A stretch of DNA of 64,000 bases. Origin: Martelella sp. AD-3. GTDB taxonomy: Bacteria > Pseudomonadota > Alphaproteobacteria > Rhizobiales > Rhizobiaceae. A program made the position numbers and the translations under genes. Numbering within the stretch: position 1 is the first letter of the stretch; every line of letters begins with the position of its first letter. The stretch covers positions 1,240,001-1,304,000 of the forward strand of contig NZ_CP014275.1 in the NCBI RefSeq assembly GCF_001578105.1, read 5' to 3'. Shown one piece after another: positions 32,509-41,370 of the stretch. Under the pieces are notes generated by a model. That model saw only the letters and a list, made by a program, of their open reading frames with translations. It searched no databases and was not told where the DNA came from.

Positions 32509-33138
32509 TCAGAAAAGCAGCGCGATCAGCGCGCCGGCGGCAACGACCACGAGCCCCGCCAGCAGGATCGAGAAGACGCCGACCGCAAGGCCGATAATCA
32601 GTCCGTAACCGTCGCGCTCGGTAGCCGACAGGCCAATGATCGCAAGGGCAAGCGCCGGAAGCCAGTTGCCGAAGGGGATCGGGAAGAACACCACGATCGA
32701 CAGCAGAAGCGCGAATGCCCCAAGGGCGCGTTCGGCCCGGCGCGTCTCCAGAAACCAGAAGCGCGGCCGGACGGCGCTTTCGATCCACCGCAACCACGGA
32801 AGGACGCGGTCAAGAATGGCCATGCCGCGCGCGCCGTCGACGGAGAACCGCGCGATTCGCTCGGGAAGCCAGACCCGCGTGTGGCGCGAGACCATCATCT
32901 GCCATGAAACGAGGATCAGCGGCAGACCGAGAAGCAAGGTGGCGCCGGGCGGCAGCGGGATCAGGTTCGGGATCGAAAACAGCACGATGAAGGCGCCGAA
33001 AGAGCGCTCCGCCAGCGCATCGTCGAGCTGTTCGAGGCTGAGACGTCCGTCCGGCCCGGGACGCAGGCAGGCGAGAATCTCTGAAAGCCTGTCGCCTTCG
33101 TGGGATCGCGGTTCAACTCCGGCTTCGTCGTCGTGCAA
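32509..33138 (-). CDS. exoD: Exopolysaccharide synthesis protein ExoD
   Basis: This integral membrane protein of the ExoD family is known from Sinorhizobium, where exoD mutants have altered exopolysaccharide and alkali sensitivity. From a TTG at 33138 it has 209 residues: a short charged N-terminus, then hydrophobic segments around FIVLFSIPNLIPLPPG (the family's P-rich landmark), FALLLSIVVFFPIPFGNWLPALAL, and the C-terminal GLIIGLAVGVFSILLAG. The TTG is chosen because a near-perfect AGAGGAGG site sits seven bases before it; the ATG further upstream at 33207 has none. The exact biochemical role is unknown. Confidence 0.85.
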   Translation of the reverse strand: MHDDEAGVEPRSHEGDRLSEILACLRPGPDGRLSLEQLDDALAERSFGAFIVLFSIPNLIPLPPGATLLLGLPLILVSWQMMVSRHTRVWLPERIARFSVDGARGMAILDRVLPWLRWIESAVRPRFWFLETRRAERALGAFALLLSIVVFFPIPFGNWLPALALAIIGLSATERDGYGLIIGLAVGVFSILLAGLVVVAAGALIALLF

Positions 33139-33257
33139 GTCTGTTCCTCCTCTGGTCGGCTTCAGGGTAGATGGGGGCGCGAACGGAGAAAACCAGTTGT
33201 TTTCCATCAATTTTCGGGGAGCGGGAGGGGCGCGTCACAGCGCGCGACAAAGCCACG

Positions 33258-33317
33258 CCCGGCTTGTGCAAAAGCCGGGGAGCGACTGTGGAAAACCGGC
33301 AGGCGGCCTGTGGATAT
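33258..33317. other. Hairpin and two DnaA-box-like sequences in the exoD-entericidin gap
   Basis: The 271-base gap at 33139-33409 contains a perfect eight-base hairpin CCCGGCTT/AAGCCGGG (33258-33279). Two nonamers each one mismatch from the DnaA box TGTGGATAA follow: TGTGGAAAA at 33287 and TGTGGATAT at 33309. They are direct repeats 22 bases apart. Function is unknown and chance is possible. Confidence 0.3.
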
Positions 33318-33349
33318 GTTCGCTCCGCCGAAAATGACGCATCAGCCAT

Positions 33350-33374
33350 GGAACCCGGGGACTTCAGGAACGTT
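33350..33374 (+). promoter_or_regulatory. EcfG (general stress sigma) promoter
   Basis: GGAAC at 33350-33354 and CGTT at 33371-33374 are separated by exactly 16 bases. This matches the alphaproteobacterial EcfG/RpoE-like consensus GGAAC-N16/17-CGTT. It lies 35 bases before the entericidin-like gene, leaving a short leader. Confidence 0.75.
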
Positions 33375-33409
33375 GAACAGGCAACCCGACGCAAATTCAG
33401 GAGATGCAA

Positions 33410-33571
33410 ATGTTCAAGGGAAAAATCATCGCTGCCTTCACCCTGTTCGCCATGAGCGCTCTCGTCGCTTCCTGCGGGAACACGATCGAGGGCATGGGTC
33501 AGGATACCGCCAACGCGATTGATGCCACCCAGGATGCCGGCCAGTCGATCGACAACGCCGCCTCCTACTGA
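33410..33571 (+). CDS. Entericidin-like small lipoprotein
   Basis: This 53-residue protein has a hydrophobic signal and a lipobox ending VASC, with the lipidated Cys at 22. The mature part is GNTIEGMGQDTANAIDATQ plus a short Ser/Asp/Ala tail, the composition and length of the entericidin A/B family. The ATG at 33410 has AGGAG six bases upstream; another ATG six bases earlier touches the ribosome site and is unlikely. Entericidins are cell-envelope lipoproteins linked to stationary phase and stress. An EcfG-type promoter just upstream agrees with stress induction. Too short for many gene finders. Confidence 0.82.
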   Translation: MFKGKIIAAFTLFAMSALVASCGNTIEGMGQDTANAIDATQDAGQSIDNAASY

Positions 33572-33597
33572 GCTTTCCGGAATCCGTTCTTTCAAGT

Positions 33598-33622
33598 CGC
33601 CCGGGCATCAAACGCCCGGGCG
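33598..33622. terminator. Hairpin between convergent entericidin and Gfo/Idh genes
   Basis: CGCCCGGGC (33598-33606) pairs perfectly with GCCCGGGCG (33614-33622) around a seven-base loop. It is followed on the plus strand by CTTTGCG. It sits between two converging stops and probably ends transcription, though the T tract is short. Confidence 0.6.
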
Positions 33623-33629
33623 CTTTGCG

Positions 33630-34706
33630 TCAGAAGGCGTTCTGCCAGCCGTTGTAAAAGGGATGGTCCGAAAGGATGGGCAGGGCCACCGCGCTATAGG
33701 TCTTGGCCGACCAGTAGGCGGCTGTCGCGAAGTCGAGGCTTTGACGCGCATCGCCGAGGGTCAGCGGCAATGGCGTCTTCTCGCAGATCGCCTTGTGGAA
33801 ATCCTGCATCTGACCGGCAAAGCCGGAGGGCGGCGGCGTGAAACCGGCGAGCGCCTCGTCGATCTTGCTGCCGATCGCCGCGTTGGCGGGCACGAAACGC
33901 CAGGGCGCCTTGTCGGCCGTGAAATCCGGGCGGCTGTCGGTCTCGATGGTCACATTCTCGAAGCAGAGCCGCATGCGGCTCAGGGGCTCCACCGAGCCGA
34001 GCGTGGCCGATGTCGTGGCCAGCGCGCCGCATTCGAGCTCGACGCTGATGCTGGCGCAGTCCTCGACCTCGACCCGGTTCACCCGCGTCGCCGTGCGCGC
34101 AAACAGCGATCGCACCGGGCCGAGCAGATAGAACATCAGGTCATTGGCATGGATGGCATGGTTCATCAAAATGCCGCCGAGCGCGCCGCTCCAGCTCCTG
34201 CGCCAGTCCTTTTCATAATAGTCTGGGCCGCGCAGCCAGTGCACCTCGCAGGTCGCAACCAGCGGCTTGCCGGCAAGCCCCGAGGCGATGATGTGACGCG
34301 CCTTCTGGGCGCCATCATTGTAGCGATACTGCATGATCGGCATTACATGGCCGGAGGAACGCGATTCGGCGTCGAGCAGTTCGTCGATGTCGGCAAGCGA
34401 TCCGACAAGCGGCTTCTCGCAGATGACGTGCTTGCCGGCCTGCAGCGCAGCGACGATCATCGCCTTGTGGGTTGCCGGCGGGGTGCAGATGTCGATCACG
34501 TCGATGTCGTCCATGCCGACGATCTCGAGATAGTCCGTCACAAGCCGCTCGATGCCGAATTCCGCGCCGTTTGCCTTCAGCAGCGCCTCGTCGAGATCAC
34601 AGAGTGCCGCGACCTCGAAACGGTCGGTATTGGTACGGTAGCCGTTTTGAATGTGGTTGCGGCCGATGCCGAGCCCGACAACCGCGACTTTCAGCGTTCT
34701 TGTCAT
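33630..34706 (-). CDS. Gfo/Idh/MocA family oxidoreductase
   Basis: This 358-residue NAD(P)-dependent oxidoreductase has an N-terminal Rossmann domain with VVGLGIGRNH at 9-18 and the ICEKPL motif at about 95-100 containing the family Lys. The C-terminal alpha/beta domain has GGILMNHAIHANDLMFYL near 175, which carries the usual catalytic His region. Substrates of the family are sugars, inositols and their derivatives; this one cannot be assigned. The next gene upstream on the same strand is a fructosamine-kinase-like gene, 245 bases away. In that gap (34707-34951) I see no clear element. Confidence 0.85.
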   Translation of the reverse strand: MTRTLKVAVVGLGIGRNHIQNGYRTNTDRFEVAALCDLDEALLKANGAEFGIERLVTDYLEIVGMDDIDVIDICTPPATHKAMIVAALQAGKHVICEKPLVGSLADIDELLDAESRSSGHVMPIMQYRYNDGAQKARHIIASGLAGKPLVATCEVHWLRGPDYYEKDWRRSWSGALGGILMNHAIHANDLMFYLLGPVRSLFARTATRVNRVEVEDCASISVELECGALATTSATLGSVEPLSRMRLCFENVTIETDSRPDFTADKAPWRFVPANAAIGSKIDEALAGFTPPPSGFAGQMQDFHKAICEKTPLPLTLGDARQSLDFATAAYWSAKTYSAVALPILSDHPFYNGWQNAF

Positions 34707-34951
34707 TCACATGTCCTGATATGCGTCGTGCCGCATCCGGCATTGATTGGCGTCTTCGCCGCCTTCGACGGGCCCCGGAAGGGCAAAGCCTGAAACGCGG
34801 TCGGCGCGAAAACACAGTGCCTGTCGGGATTGATGGCGGTCCTGGTAAGACGGGTCAAGATGAACTCTGCAATGGAATCAGACGATTTCAAAAAACTGTC
34901 ACTAGCATAAACCGAAATCTCCGCGTGGCTACCGTTGCGGCAACAACCGCC

Positions 34952-35758
34952 TCAATGGCCGGCGCGGGACAGAAAGCCTTCTACCATCGAACGGTAGCCG
35001 CCGCCAAAAAGGCGAAGATGCACGAGCGCCGGCCAGAGACTGTAGATCGCCTGCCGCTCGAGGTAGCCCGGCTCAAGTCGCGGATAAGAAGCGTAGAAGC
35101 CCTGATCGAGACTGCCGAACAGGTTGAGCATGGCGAGGTCGACTTCGGCATGGCCGTAATAGCAGGCCGGGTCGATGAAGGCCGTGACGTGCCCGGATGA
35201 GGCCATGACATTGCCCGACCACAAGTCGCCGTGAAGAAGGGCGGCGGGCGGCGCGTCCGGCAGATGGGCGGCGAGATTGCCGGCAAGTCGCTCGACCCGC
35301 CGGGCGAGGTCGGCGGGAATGTGGCCGATATTGTTCAACAGCCTGCGGTCGCGCCAGAAAGCGACCCAGGAGGAGGTCCGGTCGTTTTCGATTGCGACCG
35401 TGCCGAAGGCATAGTCGTGATCAAAGCCGTATTGCTCGCCCGTTGCCGCGTGAAGCTTTGAAAGCGATCGGCCGAGGTCGGCCTGGGCGCCGGCAAAGCC
35501 GCTTCGTCCCTCGACCCTGGTGATGATCAGGACGCGCTCGTTGGCGGCGACCACCTCCGGCGCCGGCGCGCCTGTCGCGGCGATCAGGCGCAGCATCTCG
35601 CCTTCGACGGCGGGCGCCGGGCCGCCCTTGACGACGAATTGCCTGCCGTCCTCCGTCTCCGCGAGCATCAACGCCGAAAGGTCGCCCGAGGCGAAGCGGG
35701 AGAGCGTGACGTGGCGGGCGCCGGTGAGTTTCGCTATCACATCCTGAAGATCATTCAT
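34952..35758 (-). CDS. Fructosamine kinase / ketoamine kinase family protein
   Basis: From ATG 35758 the protein has 268 residues with an APH-like kinase fold. The key parts are a Lys in QFVVKGG near 41, the catalytic loop LLHGDLWSGNVM near 175, and the metal-binding AFIDPACYYGHAEVDLAML near 194. These match the fructosamine kinase family, which phosphorylates ketoamine adducts on amines or proteins so that they break down. The open frame extends to 35824, but the added residues are not family-like. A true substrate is unknown. It might act with the Gfo/Idh protein downstream. Confidence 0.82.
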   Translation of the reverse strand: MNDLQDVIAKLTGARHVTLSRFASGDLSALMLAETEDGRQFVVKGGPAPAVEGEMLRLIAATGAPAPEVVAANERVLIITRVEGRSGFAGAQADLGRSLSKLHAATGEQYGFDHDYAFGTVAIENDRTSSWVAFWRDRRLLNNIGHIPADLARRVERLAGNLAAHLPDAPPAALLHGDLWSGNVMASSGHVTAFIDPACYYGHAEVDLAMLNLFGSLDQGFYASYPRLEPGYLERQAIYSLWPALVHLRLFGGGYRSMVEGFLSRAGH

Positions 35759-35875
35759 CGCGAAAGCCGTAAGTTGAGATCTGCAATGCCGGCCGGCACT
35801 GGACGCAGGCGGCGATCCTCGCATAAAACGCTGAGACGGCCGGGCCTTCGGAGGCTACGGTAAAACAGGTTCGGA

Positions 35876-37288
35876 GTGCAAGTTTTGGCAATTGAAGACG
35901 TTCAGACGCGCCCGCGCGACCCGCAAGCGGCGCAGGAGGCGATCGCGCTGCTCAGGGAGCGTTTCGGCGACAAGGTGCAGACGGGCGAGGCCTTCCGCGC
36001 CCAGCATGCCCATACCACGACCTACCTGCCGCCGCAGCTGCCGGACGCGGTGTTCTTTGCCGAGAGTTCCGAGGATGTGAAGGCGGCGGTGAAGCTTTGC
36101 GCGGAATACAAGGTGCCTGTCATTCCCTTCGGCACGGGCTCTTCGCTCGAGGGCCAGGTGAATGCGCCCGAAGGCGGCATCTCCATCGATCTGTCGCGTA
36201 TGAACCGTGTGCTCGAGGTCAATGCGGAAGATCTTGACTGTCGCGTCGAGCCGGGCGTCACCCGCGAGGAGTTGAACGACTATCTGCGTGATACCGGCCT
36301 GTTCTTCCCGATCGATCCGGGCGCCAACGCCTCGCTCGGCGGCATGGCGTCAACGCGCGCTTCCGGCACCAATGCGGTGCGCTACGGCACGATGAAGGAC
36401 GTGGTGCTGGCGCTGACCGTGGTGACCGCCGACGGCGAGGAAATCACCACCGGGCGGCGCGCGCGCAAATCGTCCGCCGGCTATGACCTCACGCGGCTTT
36501 TCGTCGGCGCGGAAGGCACGCTCGGCATCATCACCTCGATCACGCTGAAGCTTGCCGGCATCCCGGAGAAGATCGCCGGCGGGGTTTCCTCCTTCGAGAC
36601 GCTGGAAGAGGCCTGCAATGCGGTGATCATGACGATCCAGATGGGCATTCCGGTTGCCCGCATCGAGCTTCTCGACGCGCTTCAGGTCAAGGCCTGCAAC
36701 GCCTATTCCGGGCTCGACTTTCCCGAAACCCCGCTGCTTCTTCTGGAATTCCACGGCAGCGAGGAGGCGGTCGCCATGCAGTCGGCGCAGTTCGCCGAGA
36801 TTGCGTCCGAATGCAGCGGCTCCGAATTCGTCTGGACCGCCAATGCCGAGGAGCGCACGAAACTGTGGAAGGCCCGTCACAGCGCCTATTGGGCCGGCCG
36901 GGCGCTTGCCCCCGAGCTCGACGGTTTGTCGACGGATGTCTGCGTGCCGATCTCGCGGCTTGCCGATTGCGTGCGCGAGACCCAGGAAGACGTGAAGCGC
37001 GAAGGCATTCTGGCGCCGGTCGTCGGCCATGCGGGCGACGGCAATTTTCATCTCCTCGTCCTGTTCGACAAGAACAATCCGGAAGAGATCGCCCGCGTCG
37101 AGGCCTTCACCACGCGGCTTGCCGAACGGGCCATCGCCATGGGCGGGACGGCGACCGGCGAGCACGGCGTTGGCCAGGGCAAGAAGAGGGTCGTCGCTGA
37201 CGAGATCGGCACGGCGGTTGCCGCCATGCGCGCGATCAAGGAGGCGCTCGATCCGGACAATATCTTCAACCCGGGCAAGATTTTCTGA
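35876..37288 (+). CDS. FAD-linked D-lactate / 2-hydroxyacid dehydrogenase
   Basis: This 470-residue flavoprotein belongs to the GlcD/LDHD group. The PCMH-type FAD-binding domain has VIPFGTGSSLEGQVNAPEGG near 83 and DPGANASLGGMASTRASGTN near 144. The C-terminal FAD-oxidase domain has VGHAGDGNFHLL near 384, with the metal-binding His residues, and ATGEHGVGQGKK near 426. It probably oxidises D-lactate or a related 2-hydroxyacid, passing electrons to a cytochrome or quinone. It starts at GTG 35876, with TTG 35885 as an alternative that has GGAG at better spacing. It appears to be transcribed alone. Confidence 0.88.
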   Translation: MQVLAIEDVQTRPRDPQAAQEAIALLRERFGDKVQTGEAFRAQHAHTTTYLPPQLPDAVFFAESSEDVKAAVKLCAEYKVPVIPFGTGSSLEGQVNAPEGGISIDLSRMNRVLEVNAEDLDCRVEPGVTREELNDYLRDTGLFFPIDPGANASLGGMASTRASGTNAVRYGTMKDVVLALTVVTADGEEITTGRRARKSSAGYDLTRLFVGAEGTLGIITSITLKLAGIPEKIAGGVSSFETLEEACNAVIMTIQMGIPVARIELLDALQVKACNAYSGLDFPETPLLLLEFHGSEEAVAMQSAQFAEIASECSGSEFVWTANAEERTKLWKARHSAYWAGRALAPELDGLSTDVCVPISRLADCVRETQEDVKREGILAPVVGHAGDGNFHLLVLFDKNNPEEIARVEAFTTRLAERAIAMGGTATGEHGVGQGKKRVVADEIGTAVAAMRAIKEALDPDNIFNPGKIF

Positions 37289-37480
37289 AGGGAGAAACAC
37301 GCCAAAACTGTCTTTGTGCGGGAAGCCGAACTGGCCTGCATTTGCGCACCGTGATAGGTTCGCAGCAACGAGGTGCCGGGTGAGACGGGCCGTCTGAGAT
37401 TGAGAGCGGTATCGGCGCCGCGGGCCTCCGCCCGACCGCGCCGGGGCTGGCCGGGCGAATGACGTAAGGGAACCGCGAGA

Positions 37481-40400
37481 TTGCTGGGACGAATACTTGT
37501 TTTCATCGGGGCTCTGCTGGTTCTTCTGCTGTCTGCGGCGCTGGTCGTTCCCTATTTCGTCGACTGGAGCAGCTTCCGCCAGGAATTCGAGGTTCAGGCC
37601 AGCCGGGCGCTCGGCAAGAAGGTCGAGGTGGTCGGCGATGTCGATGTCCGGGTTCTGCCGTTTCCCGCAATCACCATGCATGACGTCAGGGTCGGGCGCG
37701 ATGCTTCGGGCGCGCCGCTGGCAACGGCCGATGCCTTTTCCATGGATGCGGAGCTCGCGCCTTTCCTCAGCGGCGAAATCCGCATCTTCAAGATGCTGCT
37801 GGAGCATCCGGTCCTCAATCTGACGCTTGACGAAAGCGGAGCGCTGTCATGGACGGCGACCGGCAGCGCTCCGCTCTCTGCCCGGCGGGTGGTGTTCGAG
37901 GACGTGGAAATCAGAGACGGCGAAATCCGCCTGGCCGATCATGCCGGCGACCGGCTGCGCACGGTGTCCGATATTGACGCCATGCTCTCGGCCAACGCGA
38001 TCGAGGGCCCGTGGCGGATGGAGGGCAATGCCGTGCTTGACGGGCATGCAGGCGCCTTCACCATCCTCACCGGACGGCCCGATCCGGAAACGGCAACGAT
38101 GCGTTTGAGGCTTTCGGCCGATCCTGCCGAATGGCCGGTTTCGGCAGCGCTTGAGGGCGATGTCGCGCTTGAGGACGGAAAGCCGGTCTATGCCGGCGGT
38201 TTCCGCCTCGCCGTCACCCAGGAGGACGCGGAGGATGTGCCGCCGCCGCGCGCCAGCGGCCAGTTCGAACTCACCAATGAATCGATCTCCATTTCCGAAT
38301 ACCGGCTTGAGATCGGCACGCGCGTCGATCCCTATGTGATTTCGGGCGAGGCCAATTTCGATACGCGCCCGGGCGGCAGCTTCCTTCTGACGGCGGACGG
38401 CCAGCAGTTCAATGTCGAGCGGCTTTCCGACTACGACACCAATCTGAAAAAGGGCAGGGTGGCGACGCCGAACGCGCGCGAGCGGCTCGACATGCTGGTC
38501 GGTTTCCTGCAGCAGGTGCCGATCCCGCAATTGCCGGGCACCGTGACCTTCCGTTTGCCGGCGCTGGTTTCCGGCGACACCACGATCCGCTCGATCGTTC
38601 TCGACGCGGCGCCGGACGGCGACGGCTGGCGGATCGAGGACGGTTCGGCCGAACTGCCGGGCCGCACCCAGGTGGAGGCCGCGGGCCGGCTTTCGCTCGG
38701 GGAGGCGGCGTCGTTCACCGGTTCGCTGCTCGTCGCCTCGCGTCAGCCCTCGGGCCTTTCGCAATGGCTGACCGGCAGCGTCAGCCCGGAAATCCGGGCG
38801 CTCGATCGCGCCGGCTTCTCGGCCGATGTCGATCTGGCGGACGGAAGCCAGATCTTCGAGAACCTGCAGATCGTTGCCGGCGACGCCGTGCTCGATGGCG
38901 CGATGTCGCGCCGGTCGAGTGGTGCGGCGACGCCTGAACTCGATCTTGATCTCTCCGGCAATGTCATCGATTTCAATGCTTTGCGGGCGCTGGCGGGACT
39001 GATGGTCGGCGAGAATATCGACAGCGGCCTGAGCCGCCACCGCATTCGCGCATCGCTGAGGGCAGGCGCGGTCAATGCCTTCGATCTGAGCGCAGCGCTT
39101 GTCGACACGGCGTTCGTTTACCAGTCCGGCGCGCTTTCCGTTGATCATCTGGAGATCGGCGACCTTGCGGGCGCGGCGATCACGCTTTCCGGGCAGGCCC
39201 GGACGGATCGCGACCTGCCGTCAGGCTCCGGGCGTTTGACATTTTCCGCAGAGGATATCTCCGGCTTCGTCGCCACGCTCCAGAAGCGGTTCGGCGCGCA
39301 TCCGTTCCTGTCCATGCTGGCGGAAAACGCCGCCTGGTACCGGAACGCAGAAGCCGAGGCCGATCTCGCCTTCGGACAGGATGGCACGGCCGTTTCCGCG
39401 GTCTTTTCGGGCAGCGCCAATGGCAGCCGCATCTCCGGTTCATGGCGGCGCGACTCCGTTCTGGGACCGGGCGGGGTGAGCGGTCAGGTGCAGCTTTCCA
39501 ACCCGGATGCGGCGATCGTCTTCGGCCAGGCCGGTCTTGCGCCACTGCCCATTCCGGCGCCTGCCGGCGCGCAGCTTTCGCTTTCGATCGAACGATCTGA
39601 GGGGGAGGGGCCGGTCGCCGTCGGCCTCAGGGCAGCAAGCGGCGAGACCCGGTTTACCACCTCGGGCGAGGCGAGCCTTGAAGCCGGTGATTTCCTGGCC
39701 GGCCGCTATTCCCTCTCGCTCGCAAGCCCCGATCTGGAGCCCTATCTTGCCATGAATGCCTTTGCCGTGCCGGGGACCGCCTTCGGCGTGCCTCTGTCGG
39801 TCAAGGCGAGCCTCGATGTCACCCCGGAGCAGTTCGCGCTCTCCGCCATTGAGGGCGATCTCGATGGCAATGGCGTGACGGGCCGTCTGGTGCTCAGGCG
39901 CGGCGAACCCGTCGTCCGGCTTGACGGGGCGCTTTCCCTCGATCGTCTCGACCTTGCCTGGCTGATGGAAACGGTGTTCGGCCCGAATTTCGTCCTGGGG
40001 CCGGAGGGGCTGCCGGATACGCCCTTCGGGACCGCCTATTTCGGCACGGCCGAGGCCGATATCGACGTTCAGGCCGCGGCCTTTGACGCCGGCCTGCCGG
40101 AACCGGTGACCGGCATGAGCGGCACGGTGGGCTTTCGCGGCGGCGGTCTGACGGTGACGGGCTTTGCCGGACGGCTCTTCGACGGAACGCTTTCGGGCGA
40201 TCTGCAACTCGGCAATTCGGGCGGCGACGGTTATTTCCAGGCGCAGATCAACCTTGCCGATGCCGCCTTGCCGGACACGTTGTGGAAGGCTGGCGATAGG
40301 CCGGTTGCCAGCGGTCGGTTTGATCTCGGCCTCGTGGTCGAAACGACGGCCGACACGGCGGCCGGGTTGATGGCTGATGCAAGCGGTTCCGGCATGCTGA

Positions 40401-41170
40401 CGCTGAAATCCCCCGTCATTGCGGGGCTGGATCTCGCCGTCACCGATCCGCTGCTCGCCTGGGCCGATTCGCAGGGCACCGAGGTTACCAATGCAGCGAT
40501 CGAGGATGAAATGCGCGCGCTGATCTTCGGCGACGGCAGCTTTGCCGCGGGCGACATTGCGATTCCCTTCAGCATCACCGACGGCGTGCTTCAGGCCCGC
40601 AATGTCTTCGTCGACCTGCCGGAGGCGCGGGTCTACGGCGCGCTGCGCACCGACCTTGCCGAACGCGATCTGGAAGCCTCGGTCGATGTGGCGCTGAAAC
40701 TCGGCGAAGCGAGCGAGGAGGGGGCAAGCGCCGGCTTCACAATCGGGTTCAACGGGGCGCTTTCCGATCCGGTTCGCAGCCTCGATCTGACGGAGGTGAA
40801 CAACTTCCTCGCTCTCAGAGCGGTCGAGCGCGAACGCGCGCGCGTGGAGCGGCTGCAGGCCGATATCCTGGAAAAGCAGCGCCTCAGGCGCGAGGCGACG
40901 CTTTACGAATTTCGCGCGGAACAGCGGGCGCTGGAGCGCCGCCAGCGCGAGGAGGCCGAACGCCTGCGCCGAGAGGAAGAAGAGCGCCGCCGGGAAGAGA
41001 GCGACGAGGCTGCCGCCGGCGATCAGGCCGCAATTCCCGTACCCGACGCAGGCGGCGGATCGATGCAGGCCGACCCACAGCCCCAAGAGCCGAGCGACTG
41101 GGACAGGCTGATCGAATCGGTGATCCGCGGCGCCGAGGAGCAGCGCGGCGTCGAAGCGCCGCTTCCCTGA
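37481..41170 (+). CDS. AsmA family protein (large, envelope-linked)
   Basis: This is a 1229-residue protein with an N-terminal membrane segment (about 2-24) followed by PYFVDWSSFRQEFEVQASRALGKKVEVVGDVDVRVLPFP, cut short here as the typical AsmA start. The long middle is beta-rich and repetitive, as expected for the elongated lipid-transfer groove of AsmA-like proteins. The last 180 residues hold an AsmA C-terminal region, then an Arg/Glu-rich coiled coil and an acidic/proline-rich end. It starts at TTG 37481 behind AAGGGAACCG. Relatives carry phospholipid between membranes or affect outer-membrane assembly. The charged coil is an unusual add-on but appears in rhizobial homologues. Confidence 0.85.
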   Translation: MLGRILVFIGALLVLLLSAALVVPYFVDWSSFRQEFEVQASRALGKKVEVVGDVDVRVLPFPAITMHDVRVGRDASGAPLATADAFSMDAELAPFLSGEIRIFKMLLEHPVLNLTLDESGALSWTATGSAPLSARRVVFEDVEIRDGEIRLADHAGDRLRTVSDIDAMLSANAIEGPWRMEGNAVLDGHAGAFTILTGRPDPETATMRLRLSADPAEWPVSAALEGDVALEDGKPVYAGGFRLAVTQEDAEDVPPPRASGQFELTNESISISEYRLEIGTRVDPYVISGEANFDTRPGGSFLLTADGQQFNVERLSDYDTNLKKGRVATPNARERLDMLVGFLQQVPIPQLPGTVTFRLPALVSGDTTIRSIVLDAAPDGDGWRIEDGSAELPGRTQVEAAGRLSLGEAASFTGSLLVASRQPSGLSQWLTGSVSPEIRALDRAGFSADVDLADGSQIFENLQIVAGDAVLDGAMSRRSSGAATPELDLDLSGNVIDFNALRALAGLMVGENIDSGLSRHRIRASLRAGAVNAFDLSAALVDTAFVYQSGALSVDHLEIGDLAGAAITLSGQARTDRDLPSGSGRLTFSAEDISGFVATLQKRFGAHPFLSMLAENAAWYRNAEAEADLAFGQDGTAVSAVFSGSANGSRISGSWRRDSVLGPGGVSGQVQLSNPDAAIVFGQAGLAPLPIPAPAGAQLSLSIERSEGEGPVAVGLRAASGETRFTTSGEASLEAGDFLAGRYSLSLASPDLEPYLAMNAFAVPGTAFGVPLSVKASLDVTPEQFALSAIEGDLDGNGVTGRLVLRRGEPVVRLDGALSLDRLDLAWLMETVFGPNFVLGPEGLPDTPFGTAYFGTAEADIDVQAAAFDAGLPEPVTGMSGTVGFRGGGLTVTGFAGRLFDGTLSGDLQLGNSGGDGYFQAQINLADAALPDTLWKAGDRPVASGRFDLGLVVETTADTAAGLMADASGSGMLTLKSPVIAGLDLAVTDPLLAWADSQGTEVTNAAIEDEMRALIFGDGSFAAGDIAIPFSITDGVLQARNVFVDLPEARVYGALRTDLAERDLEASVDVALKLGEASEEGASAGFTIGFNGALSDPVRSLDLTEVNNFLALRAVERERARVERLQADILEKQRLRREATLYEFRAEQRALERRQREEAERLRREEEERRREESDEAAAGDQAAIPVPDAGGGSMQADPQPQEPSDWDRLIESVIRGAEEQRGVEAPLP

Positions 41171-41176
41171 GAAGCC

Positions 41177-41277
41177 TCGAGCGCCTCCGCTTTTCTCCGG
41201 ATCGCCAAAGCGCTTTCTCTCTGTTCGTGCGCGTTTGCGGACGGCGAACCGGTATCCACTTTTCCTGAAAATGTTCT
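41177..41277. repeat. Rhizobial-type intergenic repeat element
   Basis: The AsmA-DUF454 gap contains a sequence that resembles another dispersed rhizobial repeat: a GAGCGCCTCCGCTTTTCTCC start, an AAAGCGCTTTCTCTCTG centre, and CGGACGGCGAACCGGT then CACTTTTCCTGAAAATG. A shorter, similar piece lies at 50768-50794 in this window, which supports a repeat family. Confidence 0.65.
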
Positions 41278-41370
41278 AAAAATAGCCCGTTTTCGAACCC
41301 ATATGTGCTGTTGCTGGACTGAAGCGCGATTTGCATTTATGGAAGAACCGGCTTTGCAGGAGACAGGACA

